A stretch of 64,000 nt of DNA from Caldimonas manganoxidans ATCC BAA-369 (GTDB taxonomy: Bacteria > Pseudomonadota > Gammaproteobacteria > Burkholderiales > Burkholderiaceae_C). The stretch is taken from the NCBI RefSeq assembly GCF_000381125.1, contig NZ_KB905936.1, positions 46,803 through 110,802 of the forward strand, read 5' to 3'. The position numbers and the translations under genes were made by a program. The notes under the pieces were generated by a model. That model worked only from the letters and a program-made list of their open reading frames with translations. It was not told the DNA's origin and searched no databases. Positions 10,090 to 18,060 of the stretch are shown here, one piece after another (the stretch's first letter is position 1; each line of letters begins with the position of its first letter).

Positions 10090-12240
10090 TCACTGTTGCT
10101 GCTGCTGTTGTTGCTGCTGCTCCTGAGCGTCACGTTCGGCCGCGGGCGCCCGTTCGGTCAAGGCCTTCATCGACAGCTTCACGCGCCCCTTGTCGTCGGT
10201 TTCGAGCACTTTGACACGCACGATCTGGCCCTCTTGCAGGTAGTCGCTGACCTTGTTGACACGCTCGTGAGCGATCTGGCTGATGTGCAGCAAGCCGTCT
10301 TTGCCAGGCAGCAAATTGACCAGGGCACCGAATTCCAGCAACTTGGTGACGGGGCCTTCGTAGATCTTGCCGACTTCGACTTCGGCAGTGATCTCCTCGA
10401 TGCGGCGTCGGGCCTCCTCGGCGCGCGCGCCATCGGTGGAGGCAATGGTGATCGTGCCGTCTTCGGCGATGTCGATCTGGGTGCCGGTTTCCTCGGTCAG
10501 GGCGCGGATCGTGGCCCCTCCCTTGCCGATCACGTCGCGGATCTTCTCCGGATTGATCTTCATGGTGTACAGACGCGGAGCGAACTGCGACACCTCGGCC
10601 TTGGCGCCACCGACGGCCTCAACCATCTTGCTGAGGATGTGCATGCGCGCCTCCTTGGCCTGGGCCAGCGCGACTTGCATGATCTCTTTGGTGATGCCCT
10701 GGATCTTGATGTCCATCTGCAAGGCCGTGACGCCTTCGGTCGTGCCGGCGACCTTGAAGTCCATGTCGCCGAGGTGGTCCTCGTCGCCCAGGATGTCGGT
10801 GAGCACCGCAAAGCGGTTGCCCTCTTTGATCAGGCCCATGGCAATGCCGGCCACATGGGCCTTCAGGGGAACACCGGCATCCATCAGCGCCAAGCAGCCA
10901 CCACACACGGAGGCCATGGAGGACGAGCCATTGGACTCGGTGATCTCGGAGACCACGCGCATCGAGTAGGCAAATTCGTCTTTGGAGGGCAGCACGGCCA
11001 CCAACGCCCGCTTGGCCAGACGGCCGTGGCCGATCTCGCGACGCTTGGGGCTGCCCACACGGCCGGTTTCCCCGGTGGCAAACGGTGGCATGTTGTAATG
11101 CAGCATGAACCGGTCGGTGAACTCACCGGTCAGCGCATCGATCTTTTGCGCATCGCGATCGGTACCGAGGGTGGCCACGACCAGGGCCTGGGTTTCGCCG
11201 CGGGTGAACAGGGCCGAGCCATGGGTGCGCGGCAGCACGCCGGTGCGGATCTCGATCGGGCGCACGGTGCGCGTGTCGCGACCGTCGATGCGCGGCTCTC
11301 CGGCCAGGATCTGGCTGCGCACGATGCGCGCCTCGATGTCGAAGAGCAGCCCATCGACTTTGACCTCGTCGAATTCGAGGCCTTCGGTGCTGAGCGCCTC
11401 CTTGACGGCGGCATAGGCTTCACGGCAAGCCTGGGTGCGGGCCTGCTTGGAGCGAATTTGGTAGGCCGCGCGCAGTTTGTCTTCGGCCAGGGCAGTGACC
11501 TTGGCGATGAAAGCCTCGTCTTTGGGGGGCGGCTGCCAGTCCCATTCAGGCTTGCCCCCCTCACGCACGAGCTCATGGATCGCTTCGATCGCCACCTTGC
11601 CCTGCTCGTGGCCGAAGACGACGGCGCCAAGCATGACATCTTCGGGCAACTGGTCGGCCTCGGACTCGACCATCAAGACGGCCGCCTCGGTGCCGGCCAC
11701 CACCAGGTCCAAACGGGACTGCGCCAGCTGGGTCTTGCCCGGATTGAGCACATACTCACCGTTGATATATCCCACGCGCGCCGCACCGATCGGACCGTTG
11801 AAGGGGATGCCCGAAACGGCCAACGCCGCGCTGGTGGCAATCATCGCAGGAATGTCCGGCTCGACCTCGGGATTGAGCGAGAGCACGTGCACGACGACCT
11901 GCACCTCGTTGAAGAAGCCCTCGGGAAAGAGCGGACGAATGGGTCGGTCGATCAGGCGAGAGGTCAGGGTTTCGTACTCGCTGGGCCGGCCCTCCCGCTT
12001 GAAAAAGCTGCCCGGGATCTTGCCAGCAGCATAGGTCTTTTCGATGTAATCGACGGTCAGGGGGAAGAAGTCCTGGCCAGGCTTGGCATTCTTGGCCGCC
12101 ACCACGGTGGCCAGCACGACGGTGTCGTCCATGTTGACCAGCACCGCACCGGTGGCCTGACGAGCGATTTCGCCCGTCTCCATCGTGACGGTGTGCTGCC
12201 CCCATTGGAAGGTCTTGGTGACTTTGTTGAACATGCTCAT
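10090..12240 (-). CDS. pnp: polynucleotide phosphorylase with C-terminal polyglutamine tail
   Basis: This 3'-5' phosphorolytic exoribonuclease takes part in mRNA decay and can add heteropolymeric tails. It has two RNase PH domains separated by a helical linker, a KH domain ([17 protein letters not shown], about residue 570) and an S1 domain ([20 protein letters not shown], about residue 630). GGAG precedes the ATG at 12240. The protein ends in an uninterrupted run of nine glutamines encoded by mixed CAG/CAA codons. That run adds to a 20-residue charged tail beyond the S1 domain and is unusual for the family. Confidence 0.97.
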   Translation of the reverse strand: MSMFNKVTKTFQWGQHTVTMETGEIARQATGAVLVNMDDTVVLATVVAAKNAKPGQDFFPLTVDYIEKTYAAGKIPGSFFKREGRPSEYETLTSRLIDRPIRPLFPEGFFNEVQVVVHVLSLNPEVEPDIPAMIATSAALAVSGIPFNGPIGAARVGYINGEYVLNPGKTQLAQSRLDLVVAGTEAAVLMVESEADQLPEDVMLGAVVFGHEQGKVAIEAIHELVREGGKPEWDWQPPPKDEAFIAKVTALAEDKLRAAYQIRSKQARTQACREAYAAVKEALSTEGLEFDEVKVDGLLFDIEARIVRSQILAGEPRIDGRDTRTVRPIEIRTGVLPRTHGSALFTRGETQALVVATLGTDRDAQKIDALTGEFTDRFMLHYNMPPFATGETGRVGSPKRREIGHGRLAKRALVAVLPSKDEFAYSMRVVSEITESNGSSSMASVCGGCLALMDAGVPLKAHVAGIAMGLIKEGNRFAVLTDILGDEDHLGDMDFKVAGTTEGVTALQMDIKIQGITKEIMQVALAQAKEARMHILSKMVEAVGGAKAEVSQFAPRLYTMKINPEKIRDVIGKGGATIRALTEETGTQIDIAEDGTITIASTDGARAEEARRRIEEITAEVEVGKIYEGPVTKLLEFGALVNLLPGKDGLLHISQIAHERVNKVSDYLQEGQIVRVKVLETDDKGRVKLSMKALTERAPAAERDAQEQQQQQQQQQ

Positions 12241-12311
12241 GGATATCTCCGGTGATCGACGCGCATGTGGCCGCGCGCCAAGCCTGGAGCCTCGTCACCG
12301 GAGCGGAGTGC

Positions 12312-12348
12312 CATTCCAGGGCGCCTGCCCCGCAGGCGCCTTGGAATG
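12312..12348 (-). promoter_or_regulatory. long hairpin in the rpsO-pnp intergenic leader
   Basis: Positions 12312-12328 and 12332-12348 form a 17-position inverted repeat with a three-base loop and only one mismatch. It lies about 70 bp upstream of the pnp start. In enterobacteria the pnp leader folds into a hairpin that RNase III cleaves to start PNPase autoregulation. The position here invites the same role, but that is inference. No T-tract follows on the minus strand, so it does not look like a terminator. Confidence 0.6.
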
Positions 12349-12382
12349 ACACAGCAACTCCATTGCAGTGGCGCGGACTCCG

Positions 12383-12426
12383 ACAAAAAAACAAAGAGCC
12401 TGTGCTGGGGACGCCAGACAGGCTCT
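12383..12426 (-). terminator. intrinsic terminator downstream of rpsO
   Basis: On the minus strand the stem AGAGCCTGT (12426-12418) pairs with ACAGGCTCT (12403-12395) across a 14-base loop and is followed by a T-rich tract, TTTGTTTTTTTG (12394-12383). It lies 17 bp after the rpsO stop. It would partly insulate rpsO from pnp. Read-through would carry transcription into the pnp leader hairpin. Confidence 0.8.
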
Positions 12427-12443
12427 CGGTCATCCTCGGGCGC

Positions 12444-12713
12444 TTACTTGCGCAGACCCAGTTTCTGGATCAACGCCGTGTAGCGCTCGGCATCCTTGTT
12501 CTTCAGATAGGCCAGCAGACGCTTGCGGCGGTTGACCATCTTCAGCAAACCACGGCGACCGTGATGGTCCTTCTTGTGGAGCTGGAAATGCGGGGTGAGT
12601 TCATTGATGCGGGCGGTCAGCAAAGCCACCTGCACCTCGGGAGACCCGGTGTCGGCAGCGCCGCGGGCATGGGCCTTGATGATCTCGGCCTTGTTCAGAT
12701 CTGCGATCGACAT
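12444..12713 (-). CDS. rpsO: 30S ribosomal protein S15
   Basis: S15 binds 16S rRNA early in assembly of the small-subunit platform. The 89-residue product carries the family signatures [44 protein letters not shown] and a C-terminal LIQKLGLRK. The start at [11 protein letters not shown] (12713) is chosen over a longer frame because the length and N-terminus match the family. The rpsO-pnp order is conserved across proteobacteria. The 169 bp upstream should contain its promoter. Confidence 0.97.
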   Translation of the reverse strand: MSIADLNKAEIIKAHARGAADTGSPEVQVALLTARINELTPHFQLHKKDHHGRRGLLKMVNRRKRLLAYLKNKDAERYTALIQKLGLRK

Positions 12714-12882
12714 ATCGTTCCTTGGAATCGACCGCCTCCGCCGGCACGCGAAAAGCGGGCTGCCGGAAGGGACGGTTTCGTGTTCACTTGCGGTCGCGGG
12801 CGAAACCTCCCCGCGCCGTGCCTCGTCCTGCAGTTTCGAGCTGCAAAACTTGCGCATTGTACACGATGGCTCGGTGCCGGGC

Positions 12883-14166
12883 TCAGGGTCGGCGCATCTG
12901 GCACTGATGAGGCGGCTCGGTGCTTGCGGCGCTCAGATGGCGCACGGTGGCAAATCCGTAGCCCGAGCCCTCGTTGTCGAAGCGCACGCCTGGGCCGCCG
13001 GCCTTTTGCATCAGGCTGACGTACAAGGGCTGGATGAACTGGTGATCGGCAGCACGCATGTAGCCCTGATGGACCCCGCCGAGGGCCGCCCCATCGAAGC
13101 GCGCGCCCTCCAAAGCCCGGGCCACGGCCAAGGGATCGGTCGTGCCCGCGCGCTCGACGGCAGCCACCAGCATCTCGACCATGGCCTGCATGCGCATGTG
13201 CAGGTAGTCGTCAGCGGCTCGGGGAAAGCGTTCGCGAAACGAAGCATAAAAGCGGTCAGAGGCCGCGCCGCCCGCATTCGGATGCCATTCAGCCACCGCC
13301 AGGACACGGCCCACGCCGGCCTCGCCGATGGCCGCCGGGACCCCCAGGGCATTGCCGTAGAAGGTGTAGAACTTGGCCTGCAGGCCCACCTCGCGCGCCG
13401 CCTTGATCATCAGCGTCAAGTCGTTGCCCCAGTTGCCGGTCACCACGGCCTGCGCGCCCGAAGCCTTGATCTTGGCCACGTAGGGCAGGAAATCCTTGAT
13501 GCGGCCCATCGGGTGCAATTCTTCGCCGACGATGTTCAGGTCGGGCCGGCGCTTGGCCAGCATCTCACGGCTTTTGCGCACGACATGCTGCCCGAAGCTG
13601 TAGTCCTGGCCGATGAGGTAGACGCTGTGGACCGAACGGTCTTCGGCGAGCACGTCCATCAGCGCGGCCAGGCGCATGTCGGCATGGGCATCGAAACGAA
13701 AGTGCCAGAAACTGCAGCGCTCATTGGTCAGGCTGGGCTCGACGGCGGCATAGTTCAAGAACAGCACGCGGCGCTGAGGGTCGCGCTCATTGTGCTTGTC
13801 GATGGCATCGATCAGTGCGGCCGCCGTGGCCGAGCTGTTGCCCTGCGCCACGAAGGCAATGCGCTGGTCGATCGCCGAGCGCAGCATCGACAGGGCTTCT
13901 TCGGTTTGGCCCTTGCTGTCCAGGCGCACGATCTGCAGCGGCCGCGCGCCCTCGGGCAGTTGGACGCCGCCGCGGGCATTGATCCGCTCGGCCGCCCAGG
14001 CAAGATTGCGAAACACGGCCTCCCCGGCATTGGCGAAGGGGCCCGACAAGCCTTCGATGAGCGCCAGACGCACCGGCTCGGGCCTGGGCTGAGCCGCCGC
14101 AGGCCAGCTGCCGCACCACGTGGCCGCCAACACGGCAAGCATAGACTTCAAGACACGGTTTTTCAT
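12883..14166 (-). CDS. ABC-type branched-chain amino-acid-like periplasmic binding protein (orphan)
   Basis: This 427-residue protein has an N-terminal signal peptide ([17 protein letters not shown], predicted cut near AAA-Q). A Leu/Ile/Val-binding-type fold follows ([36 protein letters not shown]; then [14 protein letters not shown] and [18 protein letters not shown]). The family delivers small solutes to ABC permeases or sometimes to sensors. No permease or ATPase gene lies nearby, so the partner must be elsewhere. The start at 14166 is the first ATG leading directly into the signal peptide. The ligand cannot be inferred. Confidence 0.88.
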   Translation of the reverse strand: MKNRVLKSMLAVLAATWCGSWPAAAQPRPEPVRLALIEGLSGPFANAGEAVFRNLAWAAERINARGGVQLPEGARPLQIVRLDSKGQTEEALSMLRSAIDQRIAFVAQGNSSATAAALIDAIDKHNERDPQRRVLFLNYAAVEPSLTNERCSFWHFRFDAHADMRLAALMDVLAEDRSVHSVYLIGQDYSFGQHVVRKSREMLAKRRPDLNIVGEELHPMGRIKDFLPYVAKIKASGAQAVVTGNWGNDLTLMIKAAREVGLQAKFYTFYGNALGVPAAIGEAGVGRVLAVAEWHPNAGGAASDRFYASFRERFPRAADDYLHMRMQAMVEMLVAAVERAGTTDPLAVARALEGARFDGAALGGVHQGYMRAADHQFIQPLYVSLMQKAGGPGVRFDNEGSGYGFATVRHLSAASTEPPHQCQMRRP

Positions 14167-14249
14167 GGGCCGCAGGCGTGGACATCGATCGAGACAGGAA
14201 CCGGGCCCGGATTGTGCCAGCACGCCGGGCCGCGCCGACGATGGCTGGC

Positions 14250-15284
14250 TCAGGCGCTGGCCAAGTCCCAGCGGGGGGCCACGTCGAAGGCGTAGTCGCG
14301 CCGGGCACGCTCGGGCTCACGTTGCAGACGCATGGCAGCGGCCAAGGCAATCATGGCGCCATTGTCCGTGCACAAGTGCAGCTCAGGATAGTGCACCCGC
14401 CAGCCGCGGCGCTGCGCCTGGGCGTTCAGCCGCTCGCGCAGCCGCCGGTTGGCCCCAACCCCACCGGCCACGACCAGACGTCGCAGCCCGGTTTGTCGCA
14501 AGGCCGCCAGCGACTTGTGCACCAACACATCCACGATGGCGGCCTGCGTCGAAGCCGCCAGGTTCGCCCGGTCGGGATCGCTCATGGACGGCCCGAGTTT
14601 GCGCACCTGGGTCCACACGGCGGTCTTCAAACCGGCAAAGGAAAAGTCGAGGTTGCCGCTGTGCAGCAGCGGGCGCGGCAGCTCGAAGACATCCGGATCG
14701 CCAAACTCCGCCAGCCGCGCCAGCGCCGGACCGCCGGGGTATCCCAGCCCCAGCAACTTGGCCGACTTGTCGAAGGCTTCGCCGGCCGCATCATCGATGG
14801 TCTCCCCCAGCAGGGCGTAGCAGCCCACATCATCCACCCGCATCAACTGGGTGTGGCCGCCAGACACCAACAGGGCGACGAAGGGAAACTCCGGCGGATC
14901 GGCCGACAGGAAGGGCGAGAGCAAGTGCCCCTCGAGGTGATGCACCCCGACCACCGGCCGATCCAGTGCCATCCCCAGTGCGCACGCCAACCCGGCGCCC
15001 ACCAGCAAGGCGCCAGCCAAGCCCGGACCGCGCGTGTAAGCGATGGTGTCGATGTCGTCCAGGCGGCAGCCAGCCTCGGCCAGCACTTGCCGCGTCAGTG
15101 GCAGCACGCGCCGGATATGGTCTCGCGAAGCCAGCTCGGGCACCACGCCGCCGTAGGCTTGGTGCATGTCGATCTGGCTGTGCAGCGCATGGGCCAGCAA
15201 GCGGGGCGCCACCCGGCCCGCCTCGGCGCGCACCAAGGCCACGCCAGTTTCGTCACAGGAAGACTCGATGCCAAGAACCAACAT
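14250..15284 (-). CDS. tsaD: tRNA N6-adenosine threonylcarbamoyltransferase TsaD
   Basis: This transfers threonylcarbamoyl to A37 of ANN-decoding tRNAs, working with TsaB, TsaE and TsaC. The ASKHA-fold N-terminus [13 protein letters not shown], the metal-binding HHLEGH motif and the [13 protein letters not shown] nucleotide site are present, with a further conserved aspartate in [10 protein letters not shown]. The start [12 protein letters not shown] gives 344 residues, a normal length, and the frame upstream of it is ignored. The 225-bp gap to the divergent small gene at 15510 holds no recognisable operator. Confidence 0.97.
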   Translation of the reverse strand: MLVLGIESSCDETGVALVRAEAGRVAPRLLAHALHSQIDMHQAYGGVVPELASRDHIRRVLPLTRQVLAEAGCRLDDIDTIAYTRGPGLAGALLVGAGLACALGMALDRPVVGVHHLEGHLLSPFLSADPPEFPFVALLVSGGHTQLMRVDDVGCYALLGETIDDAAGEAFDKSAKLLGLGYPGGPALARLAEFGDPDVFELPRPLLHSGNLDFSFAGLKTAVWTQVRKLGPSMSDPDRANLAASTQAAIVDVLVHKSLAALRQTGLRRLVVAGGVGANRRLRERLNAQAQRRGWRVHYPELHLCTDNGAMIALAAAMRLQREPERARRDYAFDVAPRWDLASA

Positions 15285-15509
15285 CCGGCCAGTGTAGCGC
15301 CCTAGGGTCGGCCCGGATGGCAAGAGCCTTGCGCGCGACGCTGTTACAAATTCGCCGAAACCGTTTGCGCTTTGTCACAACTTGGACCTAGGGAATGCAC
15401 CACACTGCGTCGAAATCACTTTCAGAAAAACGCACGGGCGGTTAGTCTTGTCACCCGTTTGCGCGAAGTAGGGAAACGGCGTTCGACCGTTGCAAAGTCG
15501 TTTGGGAAC

Positions 15510-15782
15510 ATGAAGGAATACAAGCTCTCGGGCTGGCCCGAATTGCCCCCGGCCTACCAGCGCACCGCCTATCAGCGGATGCTGCACCAAATGTCCCAGG
15601 GTTTCGTCCCGTTGAGTTTGCTGGTACGCGCCAGTGGGTTGGGCCGCGACGCGGTTCAGCATTTCCTTGCACAGCTCGACACCCGCGGCGTGCTGGTGGA
15701 GCGCACCCAGCCGCGTCCTCCTTTGGGCGCGGGCATGGCTTCGCGGTCACTCGCCTGGCTGCGCCGCGCGCTGCGCGTTTGA
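15510..15782 (+). CDS. small protein of unknown function upstream of the ANTAR regulator
   Basis: This is a 90-residue basic protein that I do not recognise. The middle (LSLLVRASGLGRDAVQHFLAQLDTRGVLVER) resembles a winged-helix or helix-turn-helix segment: a short helix, a turn, then a helix ending in a beta-hairpin-like GVLVER. The C-terminus is rich in Arg and Leu. No signal peptide or membrane helix is visible. It lies 44 bp before the ANTAR gene on the same strand, so it may be co-transcribed and linked to nitrogen regulation. That link rests on context alone. Confidence 0.65.
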   Translation: MKEYKLSGWPELPPAYQRTAYQRMLHQMSQGFVPLSLLVRASGLGRDAVQHFLAQLDTRGVLVERTQPRPPLGAGMASRSLAWLRRALRV

Positions 15783-15826
15783 GTGCATAGCCTTGGCGTG
15801 GCCCGATATTTGCATGCTCGACGGGC

Positions 15827-16459
15827 ATGAGCCCGTCTGCTGCACTACGCATTCTCATCGTTGCACCAGAAACGCTCAGCCCGGACCCTGACGATGCCCT
15901 CGCGGGCTGGCATGCCGAGCGCTCGCGCCGCCTGCGCATCGGTTTGCTGGAGGCCGGCTGCAACATCGTGGCCGTGCTGCCGGCCGATGCCTATCTGCCC
16001 GAGCGGGTGGCCCAGATCCAACCGGACATGATCATCGTCGATGCCGAGAGCGAGGCACGCGACACGCTGGAACACGTGGTCATGGCCACGCGCGATGCGC
16101 GCCGGCCTATCGTGCTGTTCACCGACGATGAAGACACCTCCCATGTGCGCGACGCCATCGCCGCGGGCGTCAGCGCCTATGTCGTGGCCGGGCTTGCACC
16201 GGAGCGGGTCAAGCCAGTGCTGGAAGTGGCGATGGCCCGCTTTCATCACGAGGAAGGTTTGCGGCGAGAACTGGCCGACGCACGCAACCAGTTGCATGAG
16301 CGCAAGCAGGTCGATCGGGCCAAGGGCATCTTGATGGAGCGCCTGGGCTGCACGGAAGCCCAGGCCTATGCACGACTGCGCAAGATGTCGATGGACAAAG
16401 GCTTGCGGCTGGCCGAGTTGGCCCAGCGGCTGATCGACGCCCACGACTTGCTGGCTTGA
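15827..16459 (+). CDS. ANTAR-domain antiterminator with receiver-like domain (NasT/AmiR type)
   Basis: This is a 210-residue RNA-binding regulator. The first 130 residues form a CheY-like domain with a possible phosphoacceptor aspartate in MIIVDAESEARDT. A coiled-coil linker follows (LRRELADARNQLHERKQVDRAKGILMERL), then a C-terminal ANTAR three-helix domain (CTEAQAYARLRKMSMDKGLRLAELAQRLID). Family members bind paired stem-loops with six-base loops in nascent leaders and prevent termination. A matching leader lies directly downstream, before nrtA. No separate NasS-like sensor gene is visible in the window. Confidence 0.9.
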   Translation: MSPSAALRILIVAPETLSPDPDDALAGWHAERSRRLRIGLLEAGCNIVAVLPADAYLPERVAQIQPDMIIVDAESEARDTLEHVVMATRDARRPIVLFTDDEDTSHVRDAIAAGVSAYVVAGLAPERVKPVLEVAMARFHHEEGLRRELADARNQLHERKQVDRAKGILMERLGCTEAQAYARLRKMSMDKGLRLAELAQRLIDAHDLLA

Positions 16460-16495
16460 GGGTGTTCGGGGTCGGGCCCCTGCCCGCCCCATCGT

Positions 16496-16510
16496 GCGCG
16501 ATCATTGTGC
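16496..16510. promoter_or_regulatory. possible NtrC binding site 1
   Basis: GCGC-N7-GTGC at 16496-16510 differs by one base from the NtrC core GCAC-N7-GTGC. Its centre is about 127 bp upstream of the transcription start predicted from the sigma54 promoter, within the range of enhancer-type sites. The match is imperfect, so this is weaker than the second site. Confidence 0.4.
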
Positions 16511-16542
16511 GCCGCACCATCCCTCAAGGCCTGCCGTCTGCG

Positions 16543-16557
16543 GCACGTGCACCGTGC
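16543..16557. promoter_or_regulatory. possible NtrC binding site 2
   Basis: GCAC-N7-GTGC at 16543-16557 matches the NtrC dyad core exactly and lies in a longer inverted repeat, GGCACG...CGTGCC. Its centre is about 80 bp upstream of the predicted start and 47 bp from the other candidate. Its presence next to a sigma54 promoter and a nitrate transporter makes NtrC control plausible. Confidence 0.55.
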
Positions 16558-16602
16558 CAGGGCAGGAATGCCGGCCGGTTCACCGCCTCCCCGAGGCCAC
16601 CG

Positions 16603-16620
16603 CTGGCACGGTTCATGCAT
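16603..16620 (+). promoter_or_regulatory. sigma54 (-24/-12) promoter for the nrt operon
   Basis: CTGGCACGGTTCATGCAT has GG (16605-16606) and GC (16617-16618) separated by exactly ten bases and a near-consensus TGGCACG -24 block. This is the signature of RpoN promoters. Transcription would begin near 16630, a few bases before the first ANTAR-type stem-loop. RpoN control fits nitrogen-limitation control of nitrate uptake. Confidence 0.75.
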
Positions 16621-16633
16621 AGCCTCCTGTGCC

Positions 16634-16683
16634 CGGGTCAATGGCGACCCGCGGTCGTGGCCCGGCGGCATCGAGGAGGATGC
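16634..16683 (+). promoter_or_regulatory. paired hexaloop RNA element (ANTAR target) in the nrtA leader
   Basis: Stem-loop 1 pairs CGGGTC (16634-16639) with GACCCG (16646-16651) around the six-base loop AATGGC, which has the A1 and G4 bases known to be required by ANTAR proteins. Stem-loop 2 pairs GCATC (16668-16672) with GATGC (16679-16683) around the six-base loop GAGGAG, which keeps G4 but has G at position 1. The pair sits between the sigma54 promoter and an intrinsic terminator, just downstream of the ANTAR regulator gene. The imperfect second loop is the weak point. Confidence 0.65.
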
Positions 16684-16699
16684 ACCGGCCCCTAGGACG

Positions 16700-16752
16700 A
16701 AGGCGTCCCCACCGGTCTGTCATCAGACCGCGTGAGGACGCCTTTTCTGTTT
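16700..16752 (+). terminator. leader terminator upstream of nrtA (antitermination target)
   Basis: AAGGCGTCC (16700-16708) pairs with GGACGCCTT (16736-16744). These arms enclose a second perfect 7-bp hairpin, CGGTCTG-TCAT-CAGACCG (16713-16730). The tract TTTTCTGTTT follows. The structure ends about 30 bp before the nrtA start codon, so it can only terminate transcripts aimed at the nrt genes. That placement is expected for a conditional, ANTAR-controlled terminator. Confidence 0.8.
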
Positions 16753-16782
16753 GGTGCTTCGATGAAATCAAGGACGCGACGC

Positions 16783-18036
16783 ATGAAAGCCCACGATCTG
16801 CTCAAGGCCCGCCTGAGCCGCCGGACCCTGCTCAAAACCACGGCCGCCGCCGGCGCCACTGGCATGGTGCCCGGACTGCAAACGGCCGTATGGGCCCAAG
16901 GCTCAGACAAGCCCGAGAAAGAGGAGGTGAGAATCGGCTTCATCCCGCTGACCGATTGCGCCTCGGTGGTGATGGCCTCGGTGCTGGGATTCGACAAGAA
17001 GTACGGCATCAAGATCATCCCCAGCAAAGAAGCCTCTTGGGCGGGCGTGCGGGACAAGCTGGTCAACGGTGAACTCGACATGGCGCATGTGCTGTACGGC
17101 CTGGTCTACGGTGTGCACTTGGGGATTGCCGGGCCCAAAAAAGACATGGCCGTGCTGATGACCATCAACAACAACGGTCAGGGGCTGACCTTGTCGAAAA
17201 AGCTGGCCGACGAAGGCGTCACCCACGTCGCGCAATTGGCCGACCTGATGCGGCGCAAGACACGTGAATACACCTTTGCGCAAACCTTCCCCACCGGCAC
17301 GCACGCGATGTGGCTGTATTACTGGCTGGCCAGCGCAGGCATTCATCCCTTCAAAGACGCCAAGGTGATCACCGTACCGCCGCCGCAAATGGTGGCCAAC
17401 ATGCGTGTTGGCAACATGGATGGCTTTTGCGTGGGCGAGCCTTGGAACCATCGCGCCATCATGGACGGCATTGGCTTTTCGGCCGCCACCACGCAAGACA
17501 TCTGGAAAGATCATCCGGAAAAGGTCTTGGGCACGACGGCCGACTTCGTCAAGCAATATCCCAACACGGCCCGCGCCGTGGTGATGGCCATGCTGGAGGC
17601 CAGCCGCTGGATCGACGCCGGTTTGCAAAACAAGCTCAAGATGGCCGAGGTCGTGGCGCAGAAGGCTTATATCAACACCAGCGTGGATGTGATCAATCAG
17701 CGCATCCTGGGGCGCTATCAAAACGGCCTGGGCAAGACCTGGGACGACCCCAACTACATGAAGTTCTTCAACGACGGAGCGGTGAACTTCCCCTACTTGA
17801 GCGATGGCATGTGGTTCCTGACCCAGCACAAGCGCTGGGGGCTGCTCAAGGAACATCCGAACTATTTGGAAGTGGCCAAACAGATCAACCGCATCGATCT
17901 GTACAAGCAAGCGGCATCGGCCCTGAACGTGAGCATCCCCAAAGACGTGATGCGCACCAGCAAGTTGATCGATGGGGTGGTGTGGGATGGCAAAAACCCA
18001 GCCGCCTATGCCGATGGTTTCAAGATCAAAGTGTGA
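16783..18036 (+). CDS. nrtA: nitrate-type ABC transporter substrate-binding protein NrtA
   Basis: This 417-residue exported solute-binding protein belongs to the NrtA/SsuA/TauA family. A twin-arginine signal peptide is visible (SRRTLLKTTAAAGATGMVPG, likely cut after AVWA). The mature part has the NrtA pattern EVRIGFIPLTDCASVVMASVLG, then KLVNGELDMAHVLYGLVYG and MDGFCVGEPWNHRA. The ATG at 16783 is preferred because AAGGA lies eight bases before it, while the ATG at 16762 has no such site. It begins the nrtA-B-D operon. Cyanate or another anion is a less likely ligand. Confidence 0.9.
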   Translation: MKAHDLLKARLSRRTLLKTTAAAGATGMVPGLQTAVWAQGSDKPEKEEVRIGFIPLTDCASVVMASVLGFDKKYGIKIIPSKEASWAGVRDKLVNGELDMAHVLYGLVYGVHLGIAGPKKDMAVLMTINNNGQGLTLSKKLADEGVTHVAQLADLMRRKTREYTFAQTFPTGTHAMWLYYWLASAGIHPFKDAKVITVPPPQMVANMRVGNMDGFCVGEPWNHRAIMDGIGFSAATTQDIWKDHPEKVLGTTADFVKQYPNTARAVVMAMLEASRWIDAGLQNKLKMAEVVAQKAYINTSVDVINQRILGRYQNGLGKTWDDPNYMKFFNDGAVNFPYLSDGMWFLTQHKRWGLLKEHPNYLEVAKQINRIDLYKQAASALNVSIPKDVMRTSKLIDGVVWDGKNPAAYADGFKIKV

Positions 18037-18060
18037 ACGCGCAGCCTCAGGAGCCCCATC

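Noticed and set aside
9919..12255. Long plus-strand open frame (778 codons) opposite pnp
   Set aside because: It mirrors the coding strand of pnp, contains low-complexity Leu runs from the polyglutamine tract and has no recognisable motifs.
16762..16782. Earlier ATG for nrtA
   Set aside because: It lacks a ribosome site and would add seven residues before the twin-arginine signal; the ATG at 16783 has AAGGA at the right distance.
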